Shown here one piece after another: positions 43,305-55,104 of a stretch of DNA of 64,000 bases. Numbering within the stretch: position 1 is the first letter of the stretch; every line of letters starts with the position of its first letter. The notes below the pieces were generated by a model. That model was not told where the DNA came from. It was given only the letters and a program-made list of their open reading frames with translations, and made no database searches. Origin of the DNA: Palaemon carinicauda (taxonomy: Eukaryota; Arthropoda; Malacostraca; Decapoda; Palaemonidae); NCBI RefSeq assembly GCF_036898095.1, contig NC_090725.1, positions 210,362,570 through 210,426,569 of the forward strand. Direction: 5' to 3'. The translations under genes were made by a program, and so were the position numbers.

Positions 43305-43372
43305 CTCTCTGGAACGAATTAATTTTGTATTCTGAGTTATTACTGTTGTACTTCCATATTTGTAATTTTTAG

Positions 43373-43756
43373 CTAAAAGGTAGATTTTTTTTTTGTTCAA
43401 TACTTTCCAGTGAATCATGCAAGTTCACTTCTGCCTTTCACTCCCAGTGGGTTTGACTTTTCTGTATATGCATGTTTTCATATTCTTAAGAAGTGTGGTG
43501 ATTTGGCAAGGTTGCTGTTTTCTTGTCTATTTGCTTGATTGGCACCTCTTTCCAGTATTAACCAAGGGTCTCATGCTATAAAGAATTTTTTTTTTATTGT
43601 AATATATCTCATCCTCTTATAATGAATAGAACATGAATCCCAGCAAAGTATTGAAATGCATAATTTTAGTCAACAAAAATATTTTATAATCTGGTCAGAG
43701 AGGTCTTTTTTGATAAGTGATTAAAATTTTTTTTTTATGTTTAAAAATTTAAGGTC
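43373..43756. other. No gene seen
   Basis: AT-rich intron sequence between the tip of L and the piggyBac MITE. Confidence 0.5.
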
Positions 43757-43760
43757 TTAA

Positions 43761-44332
43761 CCTGTTAAGCGTCCCTCCTGGACCACATGGTTTTTTTTTG
43801 CAGTTAACGATCATTTCACTAATACTGTAGTTTTTCAAAGTTAATATTAATTTTTATGCTTATAATTTGTATGTAGTTGAATGTAGCAATATTAATTAAT
43901 TGATGGAATAAAAACCAATTAACACTATTATTTTATTTCAAAAGGCTACATGATACTGAATGAAAAATATTATACATAATGTGTGATTATACTTTTATTA
44001 TCATTATCAGATTCCTCATCTAGCATGAAAGAAGCAAAACAAATTACATGCTCTGCACAAATGCCCAAAGCGCACTAAAAAAAAACAGTTTTTTAATGTC
44101 AAGCGACCTTCAGAGAAAAGTTGCCAGACAGCATATGTTTCCATACAGCTTACATATGCTGAGAGTGTTGCCAATCGGTGTTCCTATACTTCCTTTATGA
44201 GTAAACGTATTATTACGGGACTGACGACTTGAAACAAGCATTTAAACTAATAAAATTTATGTAATATCCCGTTGATGGTGGTACTGAGTACATCGTTGTG
44301 AACATAGTATTATGTAGGTGATGCTTAACAGG
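43761..44332. mobile_element. piggyBac-type MITE, 572 bp
   Basis: Flanked on both sides by TTAA (43757-43760 and 44333-44336). The ends CCTGTTAAGCGTC and GATGCTTAACAGG are inverted repeats with one mismatch over 13 bp. No coding capacity. It is homologous to both flanks of the derivative at 15735-16754, so the two come from one piggyBac family, this one with the ORF removed. Confidence 0.9.
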
Positions 44333-44435
44333 TTAAGATTTTGAAACTTATATTGATGGGGGAGGTAATTTGAATATAAGTTATTGAAGAAATTGATTCT
44401 TTTATGAAACTGTATGCATATTCTTTCTCCCAAAG

Positions 44436-44546
44436 GTATTGTTCATGGTGAATATCTGAAGAAGGAAGTTCAGAATTTGGGTCGTTTTATCATGGTTATG
44501 AAATTCAGACCTCTCACATGGCGCATATCTCATCCTTATGTTTTGG
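44436..44546 (+). CDS. BMS1: BMS1 exon after the GTPase domain
   Basis: The split codon G + GT gives GIVHGEYLKKEVQNLGRF, then IMVMKFRPLTWRISHPYVL. The KFRPLTWRxSHPY block is conserved across BMS1 proteins and starts the AARP2CN domain. Acceptor CTCCCAAAG at 44435, donor GTAAGATTC at 44547. The final G starts a Val codon finished at 44687. Confidence 0.95.
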
Positions 44547-44686
44547 GTAAGATTCTGATAATTTTCTTCATTTTCAGTAGAAGAATCTTTTGATATTTTA
44601 CTCTTTTTGATATTGATGAAATTGATAGTAAAATATTTATCTTTAATATATTTCTGAAAAATTCTAAAGTAACTACTTATTTTCAG

Positions 44687-44815
44687 TGGATAGATATGAG
44701 GATATTACAAATCTTGAAAATATTCGATTGAATCCAAAGTGCGATCGAGATGTGGTATTATATGGTTATGTACGAGGTGTTCCTTTCCAGTCATCTCAGA
44801 TGGTGCATATTCCAG
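44687..44815 (+). CDS. BMS1: BMS1 exon, AARP2CN domain
   Basis: It encodes VDRYEDITNLENIRLNPKCD then RDVVLYGYVRGVPFQSSQMV and HIP. The DRxEDxTxxExIRxNxKCDR and LYGYxRG blocks are family signatures; this domain binds partners in the pre-ribosome. Acceptor TTATTTTCAG at 44686, donor GTAAATGAT at 44816. The preceding intron is only 140 bp; the next is 13.4 kb. The last G starts a Gly codon finished at 58247. Confidence 0.95.
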
Positions 44816-45027
44816 GTAAATGATTCTCTTTGTTTTTATTATAATTATATGAATTTTATAGTAATTCACCTATGTTTAATAGGCTTTTAGTCAGAGGTGA
44901 CACTAGAGAGTGCTAACATTTATGATCATACAATGGACAAATCACATTTGTTCTTACTTGTCATACAAACCTTCGACCTTAAGAAGGAGAATGACTTCAG
45001 TGAAGCTGGAAAGGCTGCTTAGATTTT

Positions 45028-45167
45028 AGATTATTATTATTATTGTTACTAGTTGAGCTACAACCCTAGTTGGAAAAACAAAATGCTATAAGCCCAAGGG
45101 TTGCAACCAGAAAAAATAGCCCAGTGAGAAAGGAAACCAGGAAATAAATAGACTATGAGTGGATACA
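45028..45167 (+). repeat. Dispersed repeat S, short copy in element E
   Basis: After an ATT-rich start: GTTGAGCTACAACCCTAGTT, GCTATAAGCCCAAGGGTTGC and AATAGCCCAGTGAGAAAGGA. It sits where the recombinase and ICR of E should be. Confidence 0.85.
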
Positions 45168-46630
45168 TAATGTTTCTTGATAGCCCTGACCTTGTTCAGA
45201 AGCCTCCTTACTAGGCAGAAGGGGGGGAACGCATGACGTTCATGTTGTCCCACGGATGTTGGAACGCGTCCTGCCAGAATGCCTGTGGGTCCGGTACTGG
45301 GGAGCAGTACACCGAAAGTTTCCAATTGAGAGACGTCGCGGAAAAGTCTATTGTTGGCGAACCCCACAAGTAAAACTTTGTTAGCTATCTATTGATTTAA
45401 AGACCATTCGGTACCAACTATCTGAGTCCTGCTCAGATTGTCTGCCAACACGTTCTCCTTGCGGGGAATGAAGTGGGCTGTTAAGGTCACCGAGTTCTCT
45501 TCCGTCCATCTGAGGATTTCTACAGCTAGTTGGCATAGGGGCTGTGAAAAGGTACCTCCTTGTTTGTTTATGTAGGCTACCACTGTAGTGTTGTCGCTCA
45601 TCAACACTACGTGGTGTCCTGAAAGGAGTTGATGGAAATGCTTGAGATCCAGAAATGAGGCTCTCATTTGCAGGAGGTTGATGTGGCATCACCTTTTGGA
45701 TTCGGACCAAAGCCCGGATGTCGTCAGGTGTAACAGATGAGCCCTCCACCCTTCTTTTGATGCATCTGTGAAGACCATCAAGTCCTGGGGAGAAGAGAGA
45801 TCTACTCCCTTGAGCAGGTTGGTGTCTAACACCCACCAGTTCAGGCCTCTCTTTTGCTTGATTCCCATCTGCACCAGTGTGTCCGGTGGGTCTGTTTGCT
45901 GAGACCACAAGTTCTTCAGCTGCCACTGAAGTGACCGAATGCGAAGACGGCCCTGAGGGACCAACAACTCAAGAGAAGTCAGGTGCCCTAGCAGTTTCTG
46001 CCCTCGATGTGCTGGCAGTTCGTCTCTCGCGATGAAGCTCTGGGCTACTTTTTCAGTCTCTTCGCTCTGTCTTTGGACTGAAAGACTTTGCCTAGTGTGA
46101 TTTCAATTCTCATTCCTAGATAAACCATATCTTGGACCGGTTCCAGATGGGACTTCTTCGCGATTTATAAGGATCTACAGAAGGCCAGAAGTTTTTCTCG
46201 ATGGAGGAGAAGGATCTCCTTCGAGTCTGTGAGAACTAGCCAATCGTCTAGATATCGAAGAACATGAATACCATTCTTGTGTGCCCACGTGAACACTAGA
46301 GTAAAGACTCTTGTGAACACCTTGGGTGCTGTGGACAGGCAAAAACATAGCACTCTGAATTAGTATATCTGATTGTCCATAGTAAAGCGCAGGTACTTCC
46401 TTGAGGATGGATGAATTGGGATCAGGAAGTACGCGTCTTTCAGGTCCAGTGAGATCATGAAGTCATTTGGTCTGACGGCCTGTCTGACCGTTAGTGCCGT
46501 CTCCATTTTCAACGGAGTTTTTAGGACAAACTCGTTCAGAGCCGAAAGGTCTATTACGGGTGTCCAGCCCCCAGACGGCTTTTTTACAAGGAATAAGCGA
46601 CTGTAAAAGTCTGGGGACCCTTAGGAGTGT
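45168..46630 (-). pseudogene. RT/RNase H remnant of DIRS E
   Basis: On the minus strand: VIDLSALNEFVLKTPLKMET, SLDLKDAYFLIPIHPSSRKY, LCFCLSTAPKVFTRVFTLVF, the catalytic YLDDW box, then RNase H (VVLMSDNTTVVAYINKQGGT, RKENVLADNLSR) and YCSPVPDPQAFWQDAFQHPW. The CF-G-L of other RTs is CFCLSTAP here. Several frameshifts and stops. The N-terminal RT part before VIDLSALN is lost by a join to gag near 46620. Confidence 0.85.
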
Positions 46631-48545
46631 CCAGGGAAATAACAGGAACCTTCGCCGCTGCAGCTGGGGGATCGTTAGAGATTCCCATTGCTTGTTTAAG
46701 CGTTTTCACCAGGTCTTGAAACCAAGGTCCATCCTTGGCTAACATGTTACCTGATGAACTAGTCTCCCTGCGATGGAATGTTTCCGATTGCACTGGCCGA
46801 GATGGGGAGAACAACTTAACCCTCTCCTAGGTGTGCACTCGTGGGGTGAACGGCCGCGAGGTGAACGACCTTGACGAGATGTTGGTTGGCGCGGCGAGCT
46901 GGCGCACTCACTTACCTCCACCCTCTCCTCAACCCTACGATAGCGATTGCTTGAGCGCGTAGGAACTTCGTTTACCTGACGAGAATCGGGTTTCCTTGCT
47001 TCCAGCGTATAAGCTCTCCTATCCTTCTCATTAGAAGGAAAGGCCCGCGACCCCGCGTGTAGCTTTTTCGCTTTCGGCGAGAGAGTACAAGATCCCGTCT
47101 AAGAGCATCGAGAATCGGAGCTTTCTTGCTCACCTGTTCTCCCGAAGGAGAAAGGCACGGTGCTGACGACAAAGATGGTCTAGCGAAACGCTGAGAGTTT
47201 CGCTCCGCCCTGCGGGCTCGATGACGAAGTGGGGGAAAAGATGGGAAACTCCTCCCTCTTCCGGCGTCCAGCTCCGAAAAGCTGTGCTTTGATGGACTGG
47301 AGCGTGGTATGGACGAAACCAATACCTTTTGGTGGTATACTCGTGGAGGAGACCACTCAGGAGAAGATCTTTCCTCTCGCAAGCGTAAGGAATGATCCTC
47401 ACCTGTCTCTCCTGATGGCGTGTCGCCTCGCGGGCAAGGGTGCTGCCGAGCCAAAGAGAGGGTCGGAGAAAATCTTTCTCCTCGCATACGAGAAGATCGA
47501 TCGACTCCTTCTGAACACGCATCGCTTCGTGTGCGAGGGAGTTTGCGCTCAGAATAGAGGGTAGGAGAAGATCTCTCCTCTCGCATTAGAGAAGATCGAT
47601 CGACTCCTCCTCCTGAACGCGCATCGTCTCGCGTATGAGGGACTTGGCGTTCAGAGGAGAGGGTAGGAGCAGATCTCTCCTCTCGCATACGAGAAGATCG
47701 ATCACCTCCTCGTTCTGAATGCGCATTGCCTCGCGCACGAGGAAGATGGCGCTCAGAAGGTTGTGTCGCTTCATCTTTCCTCGGAAGGTTGGACTGTGCA
47801 ACACCGGAAGGAGAACCTTCCGGTTATCCAAGTAGGTTTCTCCTCCCATCGGGTAAGCCCGGAAAGGGGATTAACACCCTGAACAACCTCTGGAACCAAG
47901 CCGAAGCTTGATCCTGAGACCTGACGGTCTCTGGCCAAGTCACTCCGAGGAGTGCTTGTGGAACGTCGGGAGAGCAGAAGAAGAAGACTCAGCGCTTGAG
48001 TGTGTGCGCACACCCAACCGCAAGACTTCCTGTAGCTTCTCCTTTGACGGGGAACCCGTCAACCTTAGGGAGGGCCACAGTAGACGAGTGGCGTTGTCTG
48101 AGAGGGACTCCCCCTTGGAGGACTCCCTCACTGCCTCTCTAGTGGAGACAATGGGAGGAGACCCCAAACGAGGTTGTCCCGGCGTTACCAGGGCGCCACT
48201 CGTACTCAACCGATCCCCAGAGGAAGCCAGTCGAGTAGAGTCAGGGTGGGAAGATCGAGACGGAGGAGAAAAAAGTCGGGACTTCTTCCCCTTCGAGGCT
48301 GGCTCCGAAGGGGAAGAATCCCTTTTAGATTTCTTCTTCTTCCGCCTACCAAACCTCACCCACTGGTAGGGCTACCACTCCCAACACACACTACAAGGAG
48401 ATTCCTTCGAACACGAGTGACCTCGGCATGAAGGACAGAGACCGTGAGGATCTGTCTCCTCCGAGGACATGAAGGTACCGCAGCGGCGCCCTTCACAGCC
48501 TGGACATAGTCACATGGTTGGATCTCACGGGCAGGCACACCTGAA
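46630..48545 (-). pseudogene. gag-like remnant of DIRS E
   Basis: It begins with a Cys pattern read near 48510-48380 (CPGCEGRRCGTFMSSEETD, CPSC, CSVC) that matches C's gag start. After a TAG comes VRFGRRKKKKSKRDSSPSEP, again as in C. The middle consists of repeats of about 34 residues (46970-47760). The C-terminal half of gag is mostly deleted; only a short piece (WFQDLVKTLKQAMGISND) near 46700 remains before RT begins. Confidence 0.75.
46970..47760 (-). repeat. Tandem repeat of about 102 bp in gag of DIRS E
   Basis: Units of 33-35 residues, each starting like MREERSAPTLSSERQVPH and continuing TRDDARSGGGVDRSS, at least three to five copies with point changes. It corresponds in position to the repeats of B, C and G but has a quite different unit. 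Confidence 0.88.
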
Positions 48546-48722
48546 AAAGAGAGCTAAAAAAGTGACGGCTAGTCACCTGTGCTGGTGGGAGCGGTGAGTA
48601 AACACACCCCCGCGACCCCTGCTAACTAGCGGTGGTTAGTTAAACCCTGGTAAACGTAATTTTTGACTAGTTTTCAGCTCCGCCGAAATAACTATGCTAT
48701 GTTAAAGAGCGGAAGGTATGTA

Positions 48723-48895
48723 TTTTAAATATAAAACTTACCCGCTGGTTATATAATAGCCTAAGTCCCCGACGCCTCGGCAGAAAATTCAAAATCTCTT
48801 GCGCAGCTTAGCGCATATAAACCAGGTGTACCCCAGCGCCCTCGCGGTACCACAGGTAGAACTATCCTCAACCAATTCAGATTTTTTCTGCCGCC
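48723..48895. repeat. Left inverted terminal repeat of DIRS G
   Basis: ACTTACCCGCTGGTTATATA, AACCAGGTGTACCCCAGCGC and CTCGCGGTACCACAG recur inverted at 55105-55305. Confidence 0.93.
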
Positions 48896-49019
48896 ATAGC
48901 TGGCTGAACTATTGGAAATTCTCTCTTGTTTTCTTACTCTGTTTGGACGTTATTTGGTGATGTATTAACGTTTTTGAGTTTTGGCTTTCGCATATTTGTT
49001 TTATTTGATCTGTGATCAC

Positions 49020-49860
49020 GTATTTTAACTTAAAATGTAGGGTTGGAAGATTTTTCAACCTATTTTAAACCTCACGAAAGCATAGGGGCAAAATGTAAAC
49101 ATTTCGTCCATGGATGACGTCACAGCCTCTTCCGTAGGCTAAAAGTCTGTCTTGCCTTTTAAGAATATAAGTGATTTTGCTTTTAGAGTTTCAAGTTATA
49201 AATTAAATTAAAGGAATTATTGTGAGAAAATTTATCCTTTTAATATTTTTCTTTAGATAATCTTTGATCTGTTTGCAAAGATTAACTACCGTTCAGTTTA
49301 TTTTTGTTACGGTAATCAGTATCGTTATGATGTTACATATATTGTAGCGATTTTATGAATAGTACTTTCTTCTTACTTCTCAAGTTTTTTATTGTACTTT
49401 ATAAAAGGAACATTTTATTTTGCAGTTAATTGGTCCTTTCAGTATTTTTCCTTAGTCAGAGATTAAAGGAAGTTACACTTCAGTTTATTTTATACGATGC
49501 AGTATTCTTTACATTCGTCGTAGTGCACGATTCTATGTATCGTTGTTGCTTTGGTGGTTTTCGGAATACTAAATTGTTTGTATATTATTTGTAGATGTTC
49601 CAATGATGCGAGTGATGATTCATCTTTTATTGGAACCCCTTTATTTAAGGGTTTATTTTAATGTATAAATAATTTTTGATATTTAATATTTTGTTACATT
49701 TATATGGGATTCGGTACTTTTGCTTTCCCATTCAAACAATTGTCCAGTGACAGAATTATAAGTCTCTCCCTACGGAGTTCATTTCCTTTGAGAGAGTGTA
49801 TACTTTGTCTTTCAGGTAATTATGAAACTATCTTTGTGCTAAAGAGTAAAGTGCAAATTT
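49020..49860. other. AT-rich non-coding segment in place of the gag N-terminus (G)
   Basis: No ORF. Phrases such as CTGTTTGCAAAGATTAACTA and AAGGAACATTTTATTTTGCA have diverged counterparts in H (about 59315 and 59512). A and B have coding sequence at this place. Confidence 0.65.
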
Positions 49861-49864
49861 TTTA

Positions 49865-51160
49865 GTGATAGATTGTGCAGTGAATTTTGTTCAGTGGAGA
49901 GTGCTTCTATTCGGACCTGTCGTTATCCTAGCCTTAGACCTCTGTCGAGCTCCCGGACCCAGGGGAGAAGTTAAGTCAAACGGCGAAAGGAATCGAGAGG
50001 GTAACCAGGCGTTACAGTCTTTTAGACCCGAACTGAAGTCCTCTCGAGTGTTTTCTGTCGACCACCAGAACGCTCACCCTCGCTATAGACAAAGCGAGGT
50101 GTTGGTGTTTTCAAAGGCGCTAAGCTGAAAACAAAATTAGTTTTGTTCTGCGTGTCTTACGTTTCATGCGGCGCAGACGCAGTGCCGCCGCCCCACCTGA
50201 TGGGTGTCGTCTCTCGACAGTGGCTAGCGCTATAGATCGACGAAGATAATGCTGAATACGTTTCGCCTAAGGTTGATCCTTGATCTTTGTAGTTAGGCAC
50301 GAAACAGCATCTATCTTCGTTTATGCAGTCTTTTCTGCCTGCCGTTAACAGTGCGGTTGGGTGTCTCGTTTCCGGTCTTTGACACGGACGCACAGGCGTC
50401 GTGTCTTTAACGGTGAGAACTCGTTGTCGCACAGGCGGTCTATCTACCGCAATGTTCAATGGTGGGGGAAAGTGGATGCTTTACTTCGAATGCTCGACGC
50501 AAACCGACGGATCATAGCACCTAGTATTAGTCTATACAGACGCGCCGACGTTCGCCAGGCAGCAGCCGGCGAAGCGTCATCGGAACAGTGCGGCAACGGA
50601 AACGGAACGTCGACTGAATGGAGCGAAGCGCCACGTCAGTGTGGCAGTGTCAGTATGGACACTTCAGTGACAGTATGGACGCTTCAGCACCAGTGTGGAC
50701 GCTTCAGCGTCAGTGTGGATGCTTCAGCGCTAGAGTGGGCGCTTCAGCATCAGTGTGGACGCTTCAGCGTCGGGGTGGTCGCTTCGCTACCTATTACTAT
50801 AGACTTTGATGTCTACCTGACCATGAACGTCTAGTGTTTAGTTATTGTTGCTCCAGGCGCTAGATTAAGAAATAAATCTTAACTAGAAAGATATTATATT
50901 CTCGGTCCAAGGCCTGCTGGGCTAACTCTTGGTTGTGAGAACTAGAATTAAACCTCTAAGTATTGAGGTCCGAATTCACAATCATAAGGAGTGGATTCCT
51001 AAGAATCAAGATTTCTCTTCCTAGGATAGAGATTGTAAAAGGAAGGGAATAACTTTCAGAAACTCATGAGAATTTTTCTAAAGAGTTTCCCTCATATTTT
51101 TTACCTGCTGCTCCTCGTTTCGACTTCAGAGTTTTCGCTAGTTGAGTTGATGGTGTCGCT
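49865..51160 (+). pseudogene. gag remnant of DIRS G
   Basis: Across frames, RPLSSSRTQGRS matches A's PGPLASSQAQGRS. After the tandem repeat, an EFPSYFLPAAPRF trace near 51090 matches the FPENFVSAAPRSP block of B. Stops and frameshifts throughout. Confidence 0.65.
50636..50795 (+). repeat. Tandem repeat, CAGTGTGGACGCTTCAG unit
   Basis: About nine 17- to 18-bp units (CAGTGTGGACGCTTCAGC and variants, e.g. CAGTATGGACGCTTCAGC). Because one or two spare bases shift the frame, it is readable in several frames. It lies in the gag linker position. Confidence 0.93.
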
Positions 51161-51300
51161 ATTTATTTTATTTTATTTGTATTACAAGCCAGCTACAACC
51201 CTATTTGGGAAAGCAAGATGCTTTAACCCAAAGGGCTCCTTTAGGGAACGATGGCCTAGTAAATTAATGGTAAAATAAAGTAATGAATTAACATTAAATC
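51155..51300 (+). repeat. Dispersed repeat S, copy inside DIRS G
   Basis: TTTATTTGTATTACAAGCCA, then GCTACAACCCTATTTGGGAA and GATGCTTTAACCCAAAGGGC. It interrupts the gag remnant. Confidence 0.8.
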
Positions 51301-53560
51301 ATTCTCAGGAAAATAACGAAGCTTACTCTAGGGATGATACAGCGCTTGCAGCTGCTACAACAGAAAGGGCATTAAGGCCTTTATGAGAATAGAACGTTAA
51401 AGTATATCTCCCACCACGGGCAGATCTTTTATGATTTAATGTTTTATGTTTTTAAACCGCTCTTGTTAGTGACTCGTAAACATAGCACAGTGCTCTGGAG
51501 GAGGTGTTTGTTCGTGTTCACCTTGCCCCTAGTCCTATATCTCTAATTTACGTTCCAACCCTTGGGAGAAGGAAGGTCGGTAGGCTGAGGTTCTTCGCGG
51601 ACCTTGTGCATTAAACGTCTGTTCCGCCAAGCAATATTGTTGATGCAGTCCAAGACGGTCTCTCTCCACTTTGGAATGATGAGGTAATGCTCTTTTCTTC
51701 GCCTATGATTGGCGAGCTATGACATCACAACCATGTGACATACTGTAGTATCTTGAAAAGAGCGGAGTTGGAATGTCTTGAAGCGATCAGATCGTCATCG
51801 CTATGGTATCATGGATCTTGTAACTGTTTTCTGCATATTAGAATGCAGTTCCCTGATGAGAATAACATTCTACGTTTTCCCTGTCTACCAGACTAGGTAG
51901 TTACTCGTCATGTATACACGCGAACAGAACTTACCTTCGCAGCAGTCGGGTTTTGATGCGTGAACAGGAAGCAATCGAGTGTGTTTTTTCTTCCGCGAGA
52001 GAAGCGGAAGTCAGACAAGTCACATACAATCCTAGCTCTTCCTCTTGATTCTGACTGACTTTCAGGGAGGAAGGACTTTGTCCTCGTCGAAGGACGCATA
52101 ATCTGGAATTGGTAGTCACCAATCAGTTTGTCCAAGACCTTTCAGGAGTCGTATATTTTTCTATTAATTTATCCTGCAGTATCTAACGTTCGCCGGAAGT
52201 TTTTTCTTTTCGGAAGAAGGCGACGTGTCAGCACCTGAATCGTGTAAGACACATAGTTCTTCGGGGGAAAAGGTGCTCAGTTTGCTTCTGTTCACACTTC
52301 TTCTCCTTCCCCAGTTTGGAGAAAGGTCTATTACTTTCTTCTGAGGTCTAGCGACTACTATTGACGGTATCTCACAGCATTGGATACGTTCAGTTCGCGT
52401 ACAAGGCGCGCTTGAAATGTCATAGGGGGACTCCCAGGTCGCTCACAGGACTGCGGTTGATGCTCTCTCCCGGCCTTCGCCCACGCTTGATTTGGTGCAC
52501 TCGCTACCCCGCGAGTGTAGATTTGGTGTGAGCTATAAGAGGTCTATTTCATCTGTGTTTAGCGTTTATGATTCTCGGGGGGGAGAAAATTTTCTCCTAA
52601 AGAGTCTAAGGACTACCATAGATCAAAGAAATGGTTTTCCGATTAGTGTCAGAAGGCATAGTTCTCCTATGCTTAGTAACGCTTCCTTGCAGAGATATGC
52701 TCGTGTTACGAGAAGCATTAGAGCGGGTGCTTGTAGCAGTCTGGTCTCTCTCTTACGGCAGACGTCGTGCAGACACAGGTGCAAGTTCTGGTCTCTCCGT
52801 CACGCAGTCCCAGACACAGACGCCAGTCTGGTCGTATGTTGGTCGCTAACAGTCAAAGTTGATCCTTTCAACAAGTTGTCCCATTTTCGCGGTCTGCGGG
52901 ACGCGTGACTATCACTCATGCGTACGCATCCTGCACGTGGACAACTCACGGCTATCAGTTCCGTCTTTACGTCAATGACCGGACGCGATGCTGTCGCCTC
53001 CACGCTGCACGCTGTAGATTTACATCTAGCCGGGCACACACACAGCGCTGTACCCACACGACAAGATGAACGCATACAGCATGCTGACACCTTACGGAAA
53101 TGCAACCACATGCGACATTATGGTCGCATGCTAGACGCATACAGTCAAGTCTTGTTCTCACAACAGATTAGCCAGATTATTGTCTCGCCTTCGCGTCTCT
53201 CTGGCCTCGCAGCTAACGCTCCCTCTTGTCAAGCTGTGGCTTTAAGTTTGTTGAACACTTGCTGATTACACACGAATCAGGTCTTAACCTCACAGCATGA
53301 GGTTCACGTGGTTGACGCTTCTTTTCAACGCCTAGCTTTAATATCGGTTTCTTGCGACCGATATGGACGAGTTTTGGGAGGCGGTTCTAGATCCCGGTTC
53401 TCTCTCACGACATGTTGAGTGTAGGCAGCATGCTGGAACCGTTCTGGACTCCTGCTGGGACCATGCTGGGTGCATGTTGGAAGCATGTCTTTAGTCCTTT
53501 TCCCCGTGTCAGGATCACGAACGTTTTATGTTAAACCATCAAGCTTTAGGTCTAGCTGCC
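51301..53560. other. Decayed interior of DIRS G, unassigned
   Basis: Open frames up to about 140 codons occur but none shows a recognisable domain. Some phrases (CTTGCCCCTAGTCCTATA near 51521, like A and B gag CxPSPxP) suggest gag duplications. GACGCATACAG- and CGCATG-type motifs recur at 53060-53145. RT should lie here; I could not find its boxes. Confidence 0.45.
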
Positions 53561-54610
53561 TCCAGTATTTCGGAAAACCCCTAAGATCTTGAGGGTTGTT
53601 CGAAGGAGACAGCTGAGGCTTTCGCTTGTACAAAGGACATTTGCCTCAAGGTTTTCCAACCCAATTAGAGTGCTTTATGGAGTGGTGTAGAGCTAGAGCC
53701 TGCTCTTCATTAGGTAACTCTAACACAAGTGGCCTATTTTTTCTTTGACCTTAGAAGAAAACACATTTTCTTCCCTCCTCGACCATCAAAGGGTACAGGA
53801 GTATGCGGGCATCTGTCTTCAGACGCAGAAGATTGGATCTAACGAATAGAGACTTTATAGATTATCTCAGATCATTTGAGAGGACTTGGAGGCATCAGCA
53901 AGATGCTCCAGTCTGAAATTCAGGGTTCGTTTTTGGAGCTTCGCGGTAGTGACAGATCCGACCCTTTACACTTGGTTTCTTTTTAAGGCCTAACTTTGGA
54001 GACTTTCTGAGTAAGTCTACCATAGTTGAGAGTCAGTGAAGTTCACTCTTTTAGCAAGGACATGGACTTCACATTGGTTAAGCCATAGGTACCTTGCAAC
54101 CTGGATTCTTGGTTATTAATAAACATCTTTCTCATCCATAGCCTAAATTTTTCGGGATCACTATTCTCTCAAATTTGGTTTGTGATGGGCTGAGAAGAGT
54201 TTTTTTGCCCGATTAAAACGATGAAGTATTATTGGGACAAGAACAAAGAAGTTAAGAGTCTATTTATAACTCTTAGGTGCATGGTCAAGAAGCCTGCGCT
54301 ATCCATGTCTAAACATTCTGTCATCTCGTATAGACTTTGATTACAAAAGTTCTTCCACACGGTTGGGTGACAGATCATAAGACATTGAAAGGGTAAAGAC
54401 TCACGAAGTTAGATCTGTAGAAACTTCTGTAATTTTTAAACTAAACTGTTCTCTGCAAGCATCGTGTATACAGTCTTGTGAAGGGGTAATCCTGTATTCG
54501 TCTTGCTTTACTTTTACCGTGTCCAGTCTCTATGAAGACGTCTACCTTTTTGGGATCACTTGCAACGAGTGCAGTAGTAGGTGAAACATTCTCCACTACA
54601 TTTCCCTAAA
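53560..54610 (+). pseudogene. Tyrosine recombinase remnant of DIRS G
   Basis: Traces of A's ORF3 in order: SSTIKGYRSMRASVFRRRRL (about 53780-53840), KPALSMSKHSVISY near 54290, KTHEVRSVETSVIFKLN (the HxxR box, about 54400-54445), and a LATSAVVGE-like end near 54560. Many stops. Confidence 0.78.
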
Positions 54611-54979
54611 TTCCTAGTACCCCTGTTCTTCTCTTGGAACTGTTATATATATTTTTATGATTGTACGTGAAGATTGGTCGGCAATCTTCAGCAATCTTTG
54701 ACCTAGTCAGGTGGTCATTTTGTTCCTAGACAGCGCCCGGAACAAGGGTATTAGTTGAGGTCCTGTCATGTTATAGGTGGTTGTACCGTTTGACAGGTCC
54801 TAGAGATCATCAGCCCCGAGTGGATCACTGGATCTCCTAAGGATAGCAGACAAAATGAGGAAGAGCATTGCTGTCAGCTTCCTTATCAAGTTAGAACCAC
54901 TTAAGTTGTTTATGTAACTCTTAAGTGAATTTCCAATTATGCAGCTGTCTCTGACCCACCACCAATGGGTGTCAATCAG

Positions 54980-55075
54980 CTATTATATAACCAGTGGGTA
55001 AGTTTTATATTTAAAAATGATATTTTCATAATAAAATAAATTTTTGAATATACTTACCCGCTGGTTATATAAGAT
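54980..55075. repeat. ICR of DIRS G
   Basis: AGTGGGTAAGTTTTATATTT is the reverse complement of the left end; AATTTTTGAATATACTTACC is that of the right end. The junction TTTAAAAATGATATTTTC is nearly that of A. Confidence 0.92.
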
Positions 55076-55104
55076 TTAGACCCACCCTCCTCCCCTCTAG
55101 AGAC

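Larger units (their letters stand above)
39279..43345 (+). mobile_element. Tigger/pogo-type DNA transposon, split by a LINE
   Basis: Left TIR CAGTAGCACCTCAGGATACA (39279-39298); right TIR TTTTGTATTCTGAGTTATTA then CTG (43323-43345), its imperfect reverse complement. TA precedes the left end, and TA follows within 3 bp of the right end. Outside it, both sides belong to the right ITR of L. The element's own parts are 39279-41823 and 43319-43345; the rest is the LINE. Confidence 0.9.
44920..48722 (-). mobile_element. DIRS-type element E (minus strand), recombinase lost
   Basis: Read right to left: left terminal region (48722 down to about 48560; its outermost tip lies at 55306-55325 beyond element G), gag, RT, RNase H and the domain after RNase H (to about 45190), then dispersed repeat S (45028-45167), then a right-end-like tip (44920-45027, containing CATACAAACCTTCGACCTTA). 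The recombinase and ICR are missing. It belongs to the C family but is strongly diverged. Confidence 0.75.

Noticed and set aside
47908..48431. Plus-strand frames of about 150 codons over gag of E
   Set aside because: They are shadows. The minus-strand reading has the RRKKKKSKRD and Cys-motif blocks shared with C.
52492..53265. Possible novel gene in the interior of G
   Set aside because: The open frames of 70-140 codons overlap each other on both strands in a relatively GC-rich decayed region and show no domain, start context or relative. They remain unassigned.
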